Source of the DNA: Lateolabrax maculatus
Taxonomy: Eukaryota > Chordata > Actinopteri > Acropomatiformes > Lateolabracidae
Reading direction: 5' to 3'
NCBI GenBank assembly: GCA_031216445.1
Contig: CM062219.1
Coordinates: forward strand, 17,955,001-18,019,000
Length of the DNA stretch: 64,000 bases
The notes under the pieces were generated by a model that was given only the letters and a program-made list of their open reading frames with translations, was not told the DNA's origin and searched no databases. Both the position numbers and the translations under genes were made by a program. Below, piece after piece: positions 1 through 12,200 of the stretch (the first letter of the stretch is position 1; every line of letters begins with the position of its first letter).

Positions 1-160
1 TTCTGTCCATCAACTATTTAATTAATCATTACAGCTTTCATCAGGATCCTGCCTAAATGTAATTAAGAATAATCCTCTTGGGATCCACATCAAATTTCAT
101 GGCAATCTGGCTAGTGGTTTTCAAGATATCTTCTGTGGGGTTTCAAAGGACAGGCATCAT
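1..160 (-). repeat. fragment of an interspersed repeat
   Basis: Read on the minus strand this stretch contains 'attgccatgaaattt', the core phrase of the repeat seen more completely at about 55000-55560, with loosely similar surrounding sequence. It looks like an old, diverged partial copy. No coding potential is visible. Confidence 0.35.
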
Positions 161-792
161 TAGGCCCCCCTGCTAGCAGGGCCAAAGGTTTTTGAAGCCG
201 GATAATCTAAAGCACATTTATGTCATCCATGGTATATATGATTGAAAATATATATATAAAAAAAACGTTTACAGCTATGTCTGTGAAATGATGCCTTCCC
301 AAATTGCCAAAGTGTCTTAGACACATGAAAAGACTCCACCGACGAAGGTCAAAAAGGTTAGTCAGCAAGTTCCACTTCTGAAGAAAGTGTGTTGGTGCTG
401 GGGCAGGAGGTAGGTGAGTGGATGGGTGATGCTGAGAGGTATGGAGACACTCAGACATCAGCACACCTCTTTTAAGCATCACAAAACTCTTTGTAACAGC
501 TGCCCTGCATACGGTGTTCAAGAGATACCTATCTCGTCGGGTCAGAGGTTACAGTAAGCTGTTCCTGACATCTGGGAGTCACATATCACAACTAGATATG
601 GCTGACTGGGAGGATGGATGGATTTGAAATGGCAGAAACACTTGATGCTGAATTCGAGGAGCTTCAGAGCAATTGGCAGGCAACTGCGCACAAAATCCTT
701 CACTCGTTCACAGTTCACTGTACAGAGAATGGCGGATCTAATGTTCTCTAATGTTAATTCATGTTCTGTGTTCTTCTACATATCCAAAAAGG

Positions 793-825
<33 letters not shown>

Positions 826-3080
826 CCAGGTTCATACAGTGAGATTGTTTGGAGTAAATCAGCCAATTCATACGATAAATGTATTTTCCACTTTACTTGA
901 AAGGTGTATAAATGCAGGAATGTGGAGAAGATTGGCACTGACAGAATAACTGACAGTTTGCATCACAAGTTCCCAAACTCCACACATGAAGTGGGCATCT
1001 AATCACATGGCTTTGTGAACACCAATGGCAGGGTGTTATGGGTAACTGTAGGTTGAAACCTCAGCTGTGTTCTCCAGCCCTGCGTATCAAACAAGCTGAC
1101 TGATTATCTTTTGATGATTTTATTCAACACACAAACTGTGTATACTTTAGCACAGAGTATCTCCAGTAGCCCAAATCCACAAAGATGGAGCTCCACACCA
1201 CCACGTTTAGACAATCTTATTTTGGCCTGGGATAAACGCACTATCACTTACAGTATGTACTGTCTCATATTCAGGTGATGATTCGTTGTATCTGCAGAAA
1301 TCACAAATTCCAGAATGAGCTCAGTTACGTGTGGAACAGAGCTGAGGAAACCTACCAATAACAGTAAATGTAAAAAGCTTTTACAGCACTGTTGCATAAC
1401 CATCAGCACTTACAGTGATATCCAGTGAAAGTTTACACAAGGCTTTCACGCTCTGCCATCTACAGTAACCCAGTAAAAACATTCAACAGGTTGGGTTCAA
1501 TCAACGCACTGCAGGGTTCGTCTGTCACCTCACCGGCCCAATACAAACTCTCAGCTGGTCCCCTGCTCTCCGACATCTCTGTTTGGGTCTCATGTGTGGC
1601 TCTGACACGCAGACGTTGGCAATGAGCACACGTGATGAAACGCAAACGGGAAAATAAACAATGTGCGATGCTGTGGAATCCAGACGTGACATAGCCCACT
1701 CGGGGCGCCTGGCAGAGCTCCAATCTAAGATCAATTTCGACAACTCAGATACAGCTCCGCAACCCAACATAAAGCTGCAGCATGTACGCCGCCGTCACTG
1801 TATCAACACTCCTGATGAAACAAAGGAGATCCAAACACTGATGAGACAACAGAGCAGGCTGTGGAAAACGATGTTGTGATTAACTGAGTCCACTTGGCAG
1901 AATAGAAGCATTCCATGTGATTTAATAACTGTGGATGAGTTTTGGCGTCAGTTTCCACATGTGTTTTATGCAAACTAAAGACATTTGGTGCGCATGATGT
2001 ATCCAGCGAGTCCAAACATCTCTTTTGGGCCATCTTAAAGGAAACTTTTTGACCAAACTGTGTGTGTTCCTCTGTAGACTAGACTGTAATTCACTACCTG
2101 AGATAAAAAGATGACAGATTTTTATCTCAAACTGATGATTTAAGGGATTTGGCAACTTTGACGACGGCCAAGTGGTTTTTGACAATTAAGTTACTGAGAG
2201 GCGAGACAGCAGCGATAATATAAATGCACGGCTGTTTACGGTTGCAAAGTTAGTGAAGCATTTTTACGACGTGAACGGCACATTAATCAGACACCCCAGA
2301 TTGTGGTTTTAAGGGATACAAATTTATGAGGAGACATGTTGATGTCGAATAAATATTCGCTGACTCTTAATCTGAACTACAAATGCGCTCCAAGAAATAC
2401 ATCTCTTGATTGCTGTTTTCTCTCCTTTGAGATGCTGTTGTGGTAACTGAGAAAAAGCCATCAAATGCAATTGGCCTGCGGTGAAAATAGCTGAAGCCTG
2501 ATTTTGCCATTGCGGTCTGAATTAAGCCTTCACAGCTCGCCAGACAAAGTTACTCACTCAGTCTACAAGTCTCACAGCTGGGGGGCAAACAGAGCTGCAC
2601 ACAAAGTGCACTGAAGAGCTCCAGCTGATCACACCTGCCTGTATGTGTGGCCGGGTGTTGTGGCCGGGTGTTACAGAGGCTCTGGCACATCTGCAGTCAC
2701 AACAGCACAGTTCACCATTTCATCTGACTGTTCCCAGAGAACGTGTTCTTTTTTTTTTTTTTCTTTTTCTTTTTTTTGTGGGTCATACATTAGTAGATTT
2801 TGGTGGATATTTCAGGGTTTAACTTTGCAGGAGAAATTCATGGAGTTCCCCAGAGTTTAAAGGCGAGCGACCAACCCAGAAAAAAAAACAGACTTCCAGC
2901 TGGCGGCTGCATTAGAAGCCGGAGGGACTTTAGTTTCACTGTGTGTCGCAGTAACAGTGTCGAGAACGTGTCACAAAACTGGACAAAACTAATAAATAAT
3001 ACACCGAATTTTTCCCGCGTCGAGGGGCTCAGGCGTCATGCCGTGAAACGAAGTGTCACTTTCCCGCAGGTGTCTCTTAC
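161..3080 (-). other. probable first intron of the leftward gene starting at 3201
   Basis: The donor GTAAGA of the signal-peptide exon is at 3080-3075, so transcribed sequence continues leftwards. I find no second coding exon here: the short open frames lack family resemblance and flanking splice sites. Visible contents are an (AC)n tract at 795-822, a T/C-rich tract at about 2749-2778 and otherwise plain AT-rich DNA. Confidence 0.5.
795..822. repeat. (AC)n microsatellite
   Basis: Fourteen uninterrupted AC units. Confidence 0.95.
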
Positions 3081-3201
3081 CTGGCCGCAGCATCCCGGAG
3101 CCGGACTCTCCTCCGGCCTCCGGCGCGTCCTCCGGCGAGCCGGTGCCCGCCGCCATGAGCGCGAGAAGGCGAACCGTCCACGCGAAGAGCCGGCAGGCCA
3201 T
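3081..3201 (-). CDS. first coding exon of an unidentified secreted or membrane protein
   Basis: The ATG at 3201 is in a good Kozak context (A at -3, G at +4). It opens 40 codons starting MACRLFAWTVRLLALMAAG: a short basic start, a hydrophobic core (LFAWTVRLLALMAA) and small residues suitable for signal-peptidase cleavage. An acidic, Gly/Ser-rich stretch ending GMLRP follows. The exon ends with CCAG|GTAAGA, a consensus donor that leaves one nucleotide (phase 1), typical of genes whose first exon encodes the signal peptide. The frame is also open upstream but without an earlier ATG. It lies in CpG-rich DNA in tandem with and downstream of cacna1b. Forty residues are too few to name the protein; the other exons must lie left of the window. 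Confidence 0.6.
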
Positions 3202-3540
3202 GTTCACGGCGCCCGGGGGGGTCAGGAGGGCTGACAGAGGACAGGACAACCCGAGCTCTGAAATGGCTCCCGGTCGCCAGAAAGCCAGAGTGGAGAGGAG
3301 CTTTCTCTCTTTCACCTGGACACAGAGCAACTTGTCATCCCCTTCAGCTGCCCTCCTCCTCCTCCTCTTCCTCCTCCTCCTCCTCCTCCTCAGGCAGCAG
3401 CAGCCTCTCTCCTCCTGCAGCCCGCATCACAGCGCCGGACCAGGCCCGCCCCTTTCTAATGTGGGCCAATTAGCATCCAGCAGGGCCTCCGCCCAGCAGC
3501 TTTCAAAGCCCGTCTGCGACTTCTTTGCAAATTGACTAAC
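3202..3540 (-). promoter_or_regulatory. CpG-rich 5' UTR / promoter region of the signal-peptide gene
   Basis: The segment around and upstream of the ATG at 3201 is much richer in G+C and CpG than the rest of the window. It carries a GGA-type triplet tract (CCT on the plus strand, about 3351-3391) and a CCAAT box on the plus strand at 3465-3469. No TATA box was obvious. This fits a CpG-island promoter, but the transcription start cannot be fixed from sequence alone. Confidence 0.4.
3351..3391. repeat. (CCT)n trinucleotide tract
   Basis: Nearly perfect CCT/CTC repeat of about 40 bp. On the transcribed (minus) strand of the neighbouring first exon it reads (GGA)n, about 150 nt upstream of the ATG. 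Confidence 0.85.
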
Positions 3541-4740
3541 CCCGCGCCCTTTAATTACAGAGACTGATCCGTTTCTCTCGGTCTCCAAGGGACATTTGGG
3601 CCTTTCATCACTCCGGTGCTGCAGCGCGGGACAGCACGCACTGCAGCTCAACCAATGGAGTCTCATAGTCTTCATTTCTCTGCTGATTCTCTTTGAAAAA
3701 AACATGAACAGAAGTTAAGCGCCAGTGCATTCTGTTCATGTTTGCATGGATCACAGGATTTCTCTGCTGTACTTTCTACTGTTGTACTTACTCTTGTAGC
3801 TCTGCTTGAAGGGTGTTGCACTTTCATTAATGCATATTTTTTAAGCCACTTCTGGGGAAGTTGGGGACAAGCTGTGAACAGGACACATCACCTGTTAAGT
3901 CAATATGGCGAACTTGTTTGCGGTCAGTAGCAGGTTTATATATTCATTATCATTCATTTGAAGTGTTTCTGGTCACCTGATAAATGTAAGGCCAATAGGC
4001 CTAGTCACTCGCTTTTAGCTCTGTTTTTGGTCTCCACCCACTCCTAAGGGAAGATTAAACACCTCCCTGCTTCAGCCAAAAACGACGCTGTGAGGGCGGT
4101 GAGAGTGACCCATTTTTAATATAAAAATATTGATTATAGCTTTAATTTGATGAGATCATCATGGTTATTTCCTCGAACTTGACAAAGCTCCTCCGGACAT
4201 CATACGACTGTTTTCACAGGCTCTGAGCAGTACTCCCCATCATGAGGAAAGTGGAGTGGAGCGCCCCTTTAATATCAGTTACCTCAGTAAGGATTTGCTG
4301 TTTCCATTTTCATTGCAGTTAAAAGGTCAAAAGTAGCTTATAACTTAACTTATACAGGAGCAGAAACCAGGAAAGAACCAGAAAAATGTAAATGTATATC
4401 CACCAGATTTACAGAGAGATGGCACCAATTTAAACCTCCTTTTTCTTTGGCAAAAAGCAATGTAAAAAACCTACATGTAGTCATTTAACTGAAGAATTTA
4501 GACGGCAACACTCAAGTTTTATTTTTAAATATAAAATGTTGTCTTTTAATTCTCCTGTTAAGTTATTTATAACTGCTCTTACTTAAATAGAGCAGGAAGC
4601 TCCACCTAATGAGATTCAATAAGCCTCGATCGATACTGGATTCAGATTCAATAAAATGCTATCAAAACCCAATCCTAGTCACAGCACATTTCAATGCAAT
4701 CTTCAGGGATGTACATCTTGCAATTTCATAATCATACCTC
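3541..4740. other. intergenic segment between the two tandem genes
   Basis: No exon-like sequence found. The segment 3950-4270 contains phrases such as 'gtgagagtgaccca' that recur at about 14120, so part of it is probably an old interspersed repeat. The rest is AT-rich with nothing recognisable. Confidence 0.4.
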
Positions 4741-7700
4741 TTTATTCAATGACTTATATTCATACAAAATATATAGGTACAGTCGAAATGACTGCGGGAG
4801 AGACAGTCAAGTAACATATCAGGCAGCGAAGGATTCAACCACTCCAGAAGCTCTTTTCTGAGAAAGAGCCTTGTTTCCACTTTGGTGGTTCTGTGATAAA
4901 ATGTTATTCAAGCTCGTTTTTTTTTCTTTTTCTTTACCTGAAACAGATACATTGTGTGTTTAGATAACCAGAAAATACAACCAGGAAACAAATTGTACAA
5001 ATCATGGACTGAATGAAGTCAAACAATGCCTCTTTTTTTTGCACATGCACAATTTCATTTCAGAACATGCAAACAGGACATGTCCAGAGGGGGCAGCCAT
5101 AGTAAAACTGTAAGAGGAAAACTTGGCACCCTGTTCATGTAGGGCTCGTTGGAGGTCTGAAAATGTAGGATCTTTTTTTTAAATCTACCAGAGATGGAAC
5201 ACAAATCTCTGCTCCAAAATGCAACTTACAGAAACGTTTGAAGACAATAAGACAACCAGCAATCTATTATGTTACCTTTACAAAGAACAGGGTAACATAA
5301 TAAGGTCTACAGCAGACCTTATTGCTTTAAAGTCTAAAATGCCTACTTTTAGATGATCCATCAAACAGACTGCACAAATATGAGACAACAGGAGGTAAAA
5401 TTAAAACACCTGGAAATAAGGAGACTTGGATCAAATAATATTTGCAAATAATTTACATGTTCATAAACTTGCTTAGAGACACCTAGAAGTCAGTTATTTT
5501 GATCCAAAACCAACAATGAATTGGTCCTACTAACAAGTATTGTGTGTGTATCCAAAGCCTGACATATAGTAGCTTATTCCTCTGCACCATGGGGGGCGTA
5601 TTGTTTCTAAAAGTTAAAAACACATCAATGAGCCACTGTTGCATTAGCTGACATGTTGCTTCATTACCATGAACACTTTTATTTTATTTTGATCAATCGC
5701 AAAAAACACCATCCTGCTGCACATAAATAATCACTGGAGCACCCAATTCCACAGCTGAAAATAGTTTCCAACCAATGCACTATTTACTCTTCTTTCAGTG
5801 ACATTTGCTAAAAACTACAGTCCCCAACTACTTTAGAAAGATACTGAGCCTTTTTTTTAGACATAAAATTACATATTTCTGACTCCTTTTAAAAATTTAC
5901 ACTGTAAGGTGCAACCATTGGGCTTGGGGCTGAGTGGCACAGACAGGGTGGGGAAATCAGAAAATACTGAAAGACAGACTAACACATTGCTGGATTTGGT
6001 CTTTTACATGGGATTTTCTGAAAATAAGAAAACTATAGAATATTGCCAGCCTTATCCTTTAAGTAGATATGTCATGCCCAGTGGGAAGAGGGAAAGAGAC
6101 AGAGTGTAGCCAACGTGTTTTGTTAACCTGGTGAGCAGGTCTGGTAGAAATCAAATCTGACAGTACCAGGTCAGCCAGGTCAGCTCTTAAGAACATGGGT
6201 ACAGGCTTGGTACTGGTCTTTTAGGCTCGTGTAGAGCTCTAGTAAAGACACAAAAATGTGTTCAGCCTTCTGTTAGTTACAGAATACCTCACACTAAAAC
6301 CAATACAAATTATTTAAAAATACAACTTGAGCCAAGTCGGGAAAGAACACAGTTTTATATTTTAGGTGATCTATCTGGCTAGGCGTCATGCAGTCAACTT
6401 GCCAACCTCAAAAACGCCCAGTGATTCACATATATCAGCTTTGATACCATTTGTGCCTCAGTGTGTGTTGTCTGTTAACTGTACATCATATAATACAATT
6501 TACAACTCTTCATACATAAATGTAAAATTTGGTCGCAGTCACACTAAAGCCTGAACCTGGAGAATCCAGAGGGTAAAGCTACAGGGCAGATGAAGTGTCG
6601 TCTTGTTGCATAGCCCTACTTTAAGTCAACAGTCAGCAGCAACAACACAACTCTTTATTGTACCTGTGAATTCACAAACAGGTAACCTCGCCTACAAACC
6701 CTCACACAATACTGCTCTCAGAGGAAAGAGATAAGAAGACAGGGAACCCATGGAATTGGGGCAAGTATGGCAAAGATGAGATATATACCGTATGCTTGAG
6801 GAGGCAAGTGTTTTCCGTTAATGATTAGATTGATTTTTTTTAAAATGGCACTTTTCTCCGTTCAGAGACCATTTCTACCAACTGACTGGCAGTATATTTG
6901 AAAGAGAAAGGCAAATGCTTACCACTCACCCTTAAGCGAAAGTACAGACACAATTTTTTGACAAGTTCAAGACCCTGGCATGCACTACATTGCTTACTTT
7001 GGATCTGTAATTCTGACTTACCTACCACAAGATTCAGTACAAAAGTGTTTTTTTTTTTTTTTTTTTTTTTGTTTTTTGCATTCTGTCCATTATACCAGAT
7101 TCAAACTTTGTTCTCTACACTTTTTCTTAGCTGTGTACATACTTACATCCTCTACTGTATATTCAAGTCCGTCTGACCAGGCTGCATCTTAATACATCTT
7201 GGAAAATGAGGCACTTAGTATTCAGCCACATAATGTCAGAAAAGAGATATCTAGTCTATTTACACCTGGTACAATTTACAAAAATGTGACCATGAAAACT
7301 CGGCTCTAGACCTATTCTAACGTATCCAATAGTTTAATTTTGGTCACATTGCTCACTGTGTCCTTTAGGTGGCAGAAGTGTTTTCCTAATATCTGTTCTG
7401 GTCAGAATTCGGTGATAACCCCGAAGTCACAGCTGATGAAGAAAAGATCGAAAGAGAGGAAATGAATTTGGTGGTAGCATCAATATGATCAAGTTGAAAC
7501 TCTTCTCTCACCTACATGGCAAACATAAACAAAATGAGACATACAAAAATAAAAACAGTGTTATGAGCAGCCATAAAATGAGGCATTCAGATCTGTCTGA
7601 AACACAGTTCATCGTTTCACTCAAAGAATGAGGAGATTTTGGCTTTTGTCTTCTGCTCCAACACTGATTTTACTGGCCAAGGCAAAATACTTAAGGGTCT

Positions 7701-7972
7701 TCACATGTGCTATAATTTCAGTGCAAGTAAAGGGGGTAGAAAAAGTCGTCAGTGTTCATTTTTTCCTTAAAGAGTTTGTAGTATAAAAAGGAGAGTAACA
7801 CTACAAAGCTGGAATGATTTCTGATCCCCTTTTACAGCACTTTCCACTGGCTTTTTCCTCAGTATCTTTCCTTCTGTGTAATACACTGGCTTCCTATCAG
7901 CTCACTGGACCCGGCATGAGCGCTGGACAACACTGATAAGCTGCCCCGTCCTCTCCTCAGTTGTCTGCCATG
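4741..7972 (-). other. cacna1b: probable 3' UTR and downstream flank of cacna1b
   Basis: This stretch follows the stop codon at 7975-7973 and has no coding features. On the minus strand, AATAAA poly(A) signals are present at 6659-6654 (about 1.3 kb after the stop) and 4746-4741 (about 3.2 kb), among others inside a repeat. Which is used cannot be decided. It includes a T tract at about 7047-7070, a repeat copy at 5501-6062 and two adjacent hairpins at 5265-5323. Confidence 0.4.
5501..6062 (+). mobile_element. left-truncated copy of a MITE-like interspersed repeat
   Basis: Aligns by eye almost from end to end with 15778-16285: shared blocks include 'caacaatgaattggtcct', 'tccaaagcctga', 'tttggtctttt' and 'gccagcc..atccttt'. 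It has the right inverted end ('...ccagccttatccttta') but lacks the matching left end that the other copy has. Both copies are in the same orientation. No protein is encoded. Confidence 0.7.
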
Positions 7973-8542
7973 TTAGCACCAGTCCTCCTCGTCCCTCTCC
8001 CTGAGACTTCCCGTCCCTCGGCTCCCGGGCCCAGACGCAGAGTTGACCCCGAGGGTGAAGTGGTACCCATTGGGCACCACCCCCGCCCGGCCCTGCGTGG
8101 TGGGCGCCGTGGCGGGCGCGGCAGCGGTGCCGTGCGAGGCTGAGGCTGTGGTGGAGGCGGGGGTTCTGGCAGAGCGCCCCCCTCCGCGGCTGCTCACAGT
8201 GTCCTGGAAGTCCTCCCTCTCTTCGAGGAGGGCCTGTTGAGAAGCGAGCTGCGGCTGCCGGTTCAAGTTAGGGTCCGAACCGATGCGGGTGACGGGTATC
8301 GAGGACTCGTTGTGGCCCCCGATTAAGCGATCGTGCTCTGAAAGGCCACGGCTGAAGCGAGTCTGGTGCCCCGTCGCAGCGGTGCCGGCGCCGGACGGGA
8401 GAGGCGAGGAGTTGGCGGTCTTGTAGGCCACGGCAGGACGGGGTGTGAGGGGCGTCTGTGGGAGCTGCCTGCGACCACGGCCCGGAGTGCTCGAACCAGA
8501 GGGGAGCGTTACAGGGCCAGCTTTAACCACACTGCTACCATG
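7973..8542 (-). CDS. cacna1b: cacna1b exon 46: distal C-terminus and stop
   Basis: Terminal coding exon: 189 residues and TAA (7975-7973), acceptor TTTCCTCAG at 8543 onward, entered in phase 0. It begins HGSSVVKAG. It contains STPGRGRRQLPQTPLTPRP, the proline-rich segment that binds SH3 domains of RIM-binding proteins in CaV2 channels, then YKTANSSP, RGLSEHD and RIGSDPN, and a PNGYHFTLG segment. It ends DEEDWC, the D/E-x-W-C type PDZ ligand recognised by Mint1 and related proteins in CaV2.1 and CaV2.2. YKTANSSP, GLSEH and YH-TLG are specific to CaV2.2 among the CaV2 paralogues. GC content is notably higher than the introns. Confidence 0.93.
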   Translation of the reverse strand, partial: HGSSVVKAGPVTLPSGSSTPGRGRRQLPQTPLTPRPAVAYKTANSSPLPSGAGTAATGHQTRFSRGLSEHDRLIGGHNESSIPVTRIGSDPNLNRQPQLASQQALLEEREDFQDTVSSRGGGRSARTPASTTASASHGTAAAPATAPTTQGRAGVVPNGYHFTLGVNSASGPGSRGTGSLRERDEEDWC

Positions 8543-9069
8543 CTGAGGAAACAAATAACATATAAGTGATACAAGGCGATGTATTAATGGGTCAATGGTG
8601 AGAAAGTAAAATCACCAAGTTCAGAAAATGTGAAGAATAGTTATGTGTGGATAAGAAGTACTTACTATAACAAAATGATGTATCTCTATTAATATTTTGA
8701 GCTTTTTAAGATAATTTTAAACTTTTAATCACAATATTGTGTTTGCTTTAGTGCTAATGTATGGTAAGGTTAAGGCTGGGTGAGATTATAGGTGCAAGAG
8801 AGCAGATTTCTCACAGGGCCTGGTGTTACTTACTCTTTAAAGGTCCAAACTGTAGCTTTAACTTGAATTTCTAGTGTAATAATTGTAGCCGTTGTGATAT
8901 AAGCTCCTGAATTTAATCATAGTCACAAAACATATACATAAAAAATTTAAATATACACAAAAATCGAGAAAGATATTCAAAGCAAAGAACACAGATTCAA
9001 CAGAATATGTGATATGTACTGCAAAGACATAATATAAGGTGCGGACTGCAGGGTGTGCAGGTAACTCAC
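8543..9069 (-). other. cacna1b: intron 45
   Basis: AT-rich 527-bp intron with consensus ends (GTGAGT to TTTCCTCAG). Nothing else recognised. Confidence 0.8.
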
Positions 9070-9293
9070 CTGTCTGAGCAAGCCAGCGTCGTGTCCCTCT
9101 CCGGGGGATGTGGACCGACTGGGCCCGGCTGACTTGGTGTGACACTGCTCCCTGCTGCCGTAACGCTCACAGGAGTAGTAGCGCTGCTTCTCTCCTGCTG
9201 ACGAGTGGTGCCTCCTCTCGTGAGGCCGGCTGCGTTCCCGCTCCCTCGCTCGTTCTCTGGACAAGCCTTCAGCTGAGGGGTCGGTGAACGAAC
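9070..9293 (-). CDS. cacna1b: cacna1b exon 45: charged C-terminal tail
   Basis: Donor GTGAGT, acceptor GTCCTCAG, phase 1 in and phase 0 out. Encodes SFTDPSAEGLSRERARERER followed by SRPHERRHHSSAGEKQRYYS and CERYGSREQ, matching the mammalian CaV2.2 Arg/Glu/Ser block (consensus SSEKQRFYSCDRF). It lies between the poly-His exon and the terminal exon in the cytoplasmic tail. Confidence 0.92.
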
Positions 9294-12200
9294 CTGAGGA
9301 CAGTACCATCGAATAAAATGAGAAAGAGCAGGAGAAAATACAATATAGGGTTCAGCTGTCACTTTGTGTAGTATCCGACCGCAAATGTCCGACTACTGGT
9401 GGATACCAGTCAGACATTTTCAAAGTTTACACATAAGAGCTTCAAGTGAAATTCAGCTATGACTGGCAAAAATCTACTATTCCGTAGACAAAAACTGTGT
9501 TTTCAATTTATTGTTTTTCATATAGATTTGGCATGCAGTACCAATAACAGACTCCATCAATCTAAACTTAAGAATGAAAAAGGCCTAGATGAGGACGCCT
9601 CCACTTGGATAAAGAGCAAGTATTAGGACTTTTTTTGGACTAACATTCTCAAAACATGTTAGTTGGCATCAAACCCTCAGTAAATGTGCTGAATGTCTCG
9701 GTTCAGTTGCATTTACGATGCAAAGCAATATTTACCTGCAGTATCAATGCAAACAAGTCAATGGAAATGTATAACTAAATCAAAACAGTGGTAGATTTAC
9801 TTTAGTCACTGCCAAAAGACACATGCTTTGAAGTTAAAACTCGTCCAACTTAACTGTTCCTAATTAGCAAAAATTCACTTCATGCTGTGCTTTCTTGGAG
9901 TGAAAGTAAACACTGATGCTTCTCATCTCAGCCAGTTGGTTTAGGTGATACTGTGATCCACTTATTAGTTCCACGATACGTATCATCATGTTTTTGTAAG
10001 TGTGAAATACTGTTTCATGATATTTCATTACACCTCCAATTAAAGGCAAATGGCCCGTCTAGGTGTATGTGTGCATGGTTCTTTCTGGACAGTGGGTGTG
10101 TGGTATGAAGCAAAGCACTGTGGTAAAGTTACTTTTTTCAGCACTGGAATAATTCCAGTTTTCAGATTAAAACTGCGATGACAGAAACACAGAAGCCTAT
10201 TCATCATTCTGATGTGTGAGATCTGCCTCCAGTATGACAAGCTTTGAGGAGTGAAACTCTCCTTCACTCTCTTGCGGTTTCTCTCAGTTTTATAGATGCT
10301 GGATGTTCTACTATCTCACCAAGAGGTACCCATAAATCCCTGTGCTGGACCTGTCCACTGTGGCCTTTTATCTCAGTAATAAAGCCCAGCTGCTGCCCTC
10401 CAGTGTTAACACAAAAAACACCCTGCCACCAGCACCCCGGCTCTAATTGCTCTAGCAGACGACCCCTGATGGCAAAAAAGACTGCGACCATGACAGTCGA
10501 TGCTACACAACATAATCTAAACAAGTATTACATTGCGTTAATCTGGCTCAAAATGTTGGTCATTTTCCACGCACTATGAAAATCAACTTCCAAGGACCTG
10601 GAACTTGCCTCAAATAAGTAATCCATTACAATTCCATCTGCGTTTTTTGTCAAACATATTTTATTGTTACTTCCGGATACCATTTTGAAAATTATTCTTA
10701 GTGGTGCATTTATGGACAATGTGACATCAAAGATTAAAGAGCCAGTTCAAGAAAAGTTCATAAAATTTAACCCAGAGGAAAAACAATAAGCCAACATGGG
10801 CAGTGTGAAAAGGATTATATGAATTTAATGATTTCTTGAAATAAAAGGGTTGCTGCATTGCTCAGCTGACTCTGATATCTGAGGTGTCTGAGCATGCTCA
10901 GATTGTAGCTGTTTACACTCTACATAAACAATACTGTCACTCCAACAGACTTATAATATCAATTTCTTTATGCGGATAGCACAGTCTTGTATGCATTTGG
11001 CTCTTCTTCAATTTAAGCTATATCAAAATGGTTGGGCTGGTCCTCACTAGCAACAATAAAAGGACTACATTCTGTCATTTTTATTTATAAATCTCTCAGT
11101 ATATCACTTCTCTCCTCAGTGCTCACCAAACCAGATCTCAGGACTGTTTAACTCTAGTTACCCCTCGGGTAAATAGTGAACTTGGGAAGACTGTCTTTCA
11201 CTTCTTTGCCCCTTGTGAATGGAATGAGTTAAATTAACATTTCATCCTCCAAGCCTATTTTAAACTTCTCAACAGCAAATGATTTAAATCTAATATGAAA
11301 TAGTATATACCCATTTTATTCCTGTGAATTGTACAGATGACCCCAAAATTCAGCTTGAGTGGGAGACATGATCTCATTCATGGCAAACAGCCACTGACTG
11401 CTGCCGCACCCTGTTTGTGTGTCAAAAGCATTAAAAAGGGAATTTAAATGTACCGCACAATGTGTGTGAGTCTTTTTACTGTATGTGAGAAGTTAGAATG
11501 ACTGGTGTGTGTGTGTATGTGAAACAAGACCAAACCTTTTTCTTAATGTGGCACAGCTCGTTTCTGTTTCAAAATTAAGAAAATGTAAATGAATCCTTTT
11601 CAGTTATATTTTGCAGCTAAGTCTGTGGATAGGTCAACATGTATGGGAGAGTTCAGTCTACATTTTATAAATGTAACTGTTAAGATCAGAGTGATCAAAG
11701 GGAGCAACTGATAAAACAAAAAAGGAAAAAGAATCCCCAGCAAAGCAGATTTTCCTCTGAGAGCTCACAACTCTAATCAGATGTTGGCAGAAGCCTGACA
11801 TGTAAAATCCCTGGTTGAAGCGCAGCAGAAACCCTTTCACCTACATAACCCGATCATGGAACTTTAATCCTATAAAGAATTTCTGCAGCTACTTTAAGAC
11901 ATCCAAGCGATCTACATGGAAAGCCTGGCCTGCTATCGCTGCCTCTCCATGAAAGTGATGCCAAGTTTCTGTGTGGATATTCTCCTTGCTGTATTATATG
12001 TATTAATATTGCTGTGCTAAATGAATTAATCTCTCAACAACCTAAAATATGCCCCCCAAATTTTTTAATTCTTTGTTCATGAGATTTAAGCTCCATGTGA
12101 TGACATATTCATAGTAAAATCAAACTTTTACATTGTATAAGACTTAATTAGTATGTGAGTCTTGGGATGTAACAAAGCATGTAAGACAAGACTGCGTAAC

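Noticed and set aside
3053..3535. 160-codon plus-strand frame over the CpG-rich segment
   Set aside because: It is antisense to the signal-peptide exon, whose ATG context and consensus donor make the minus strand the coding one; the Leu run comes from the (CCT)n tract.
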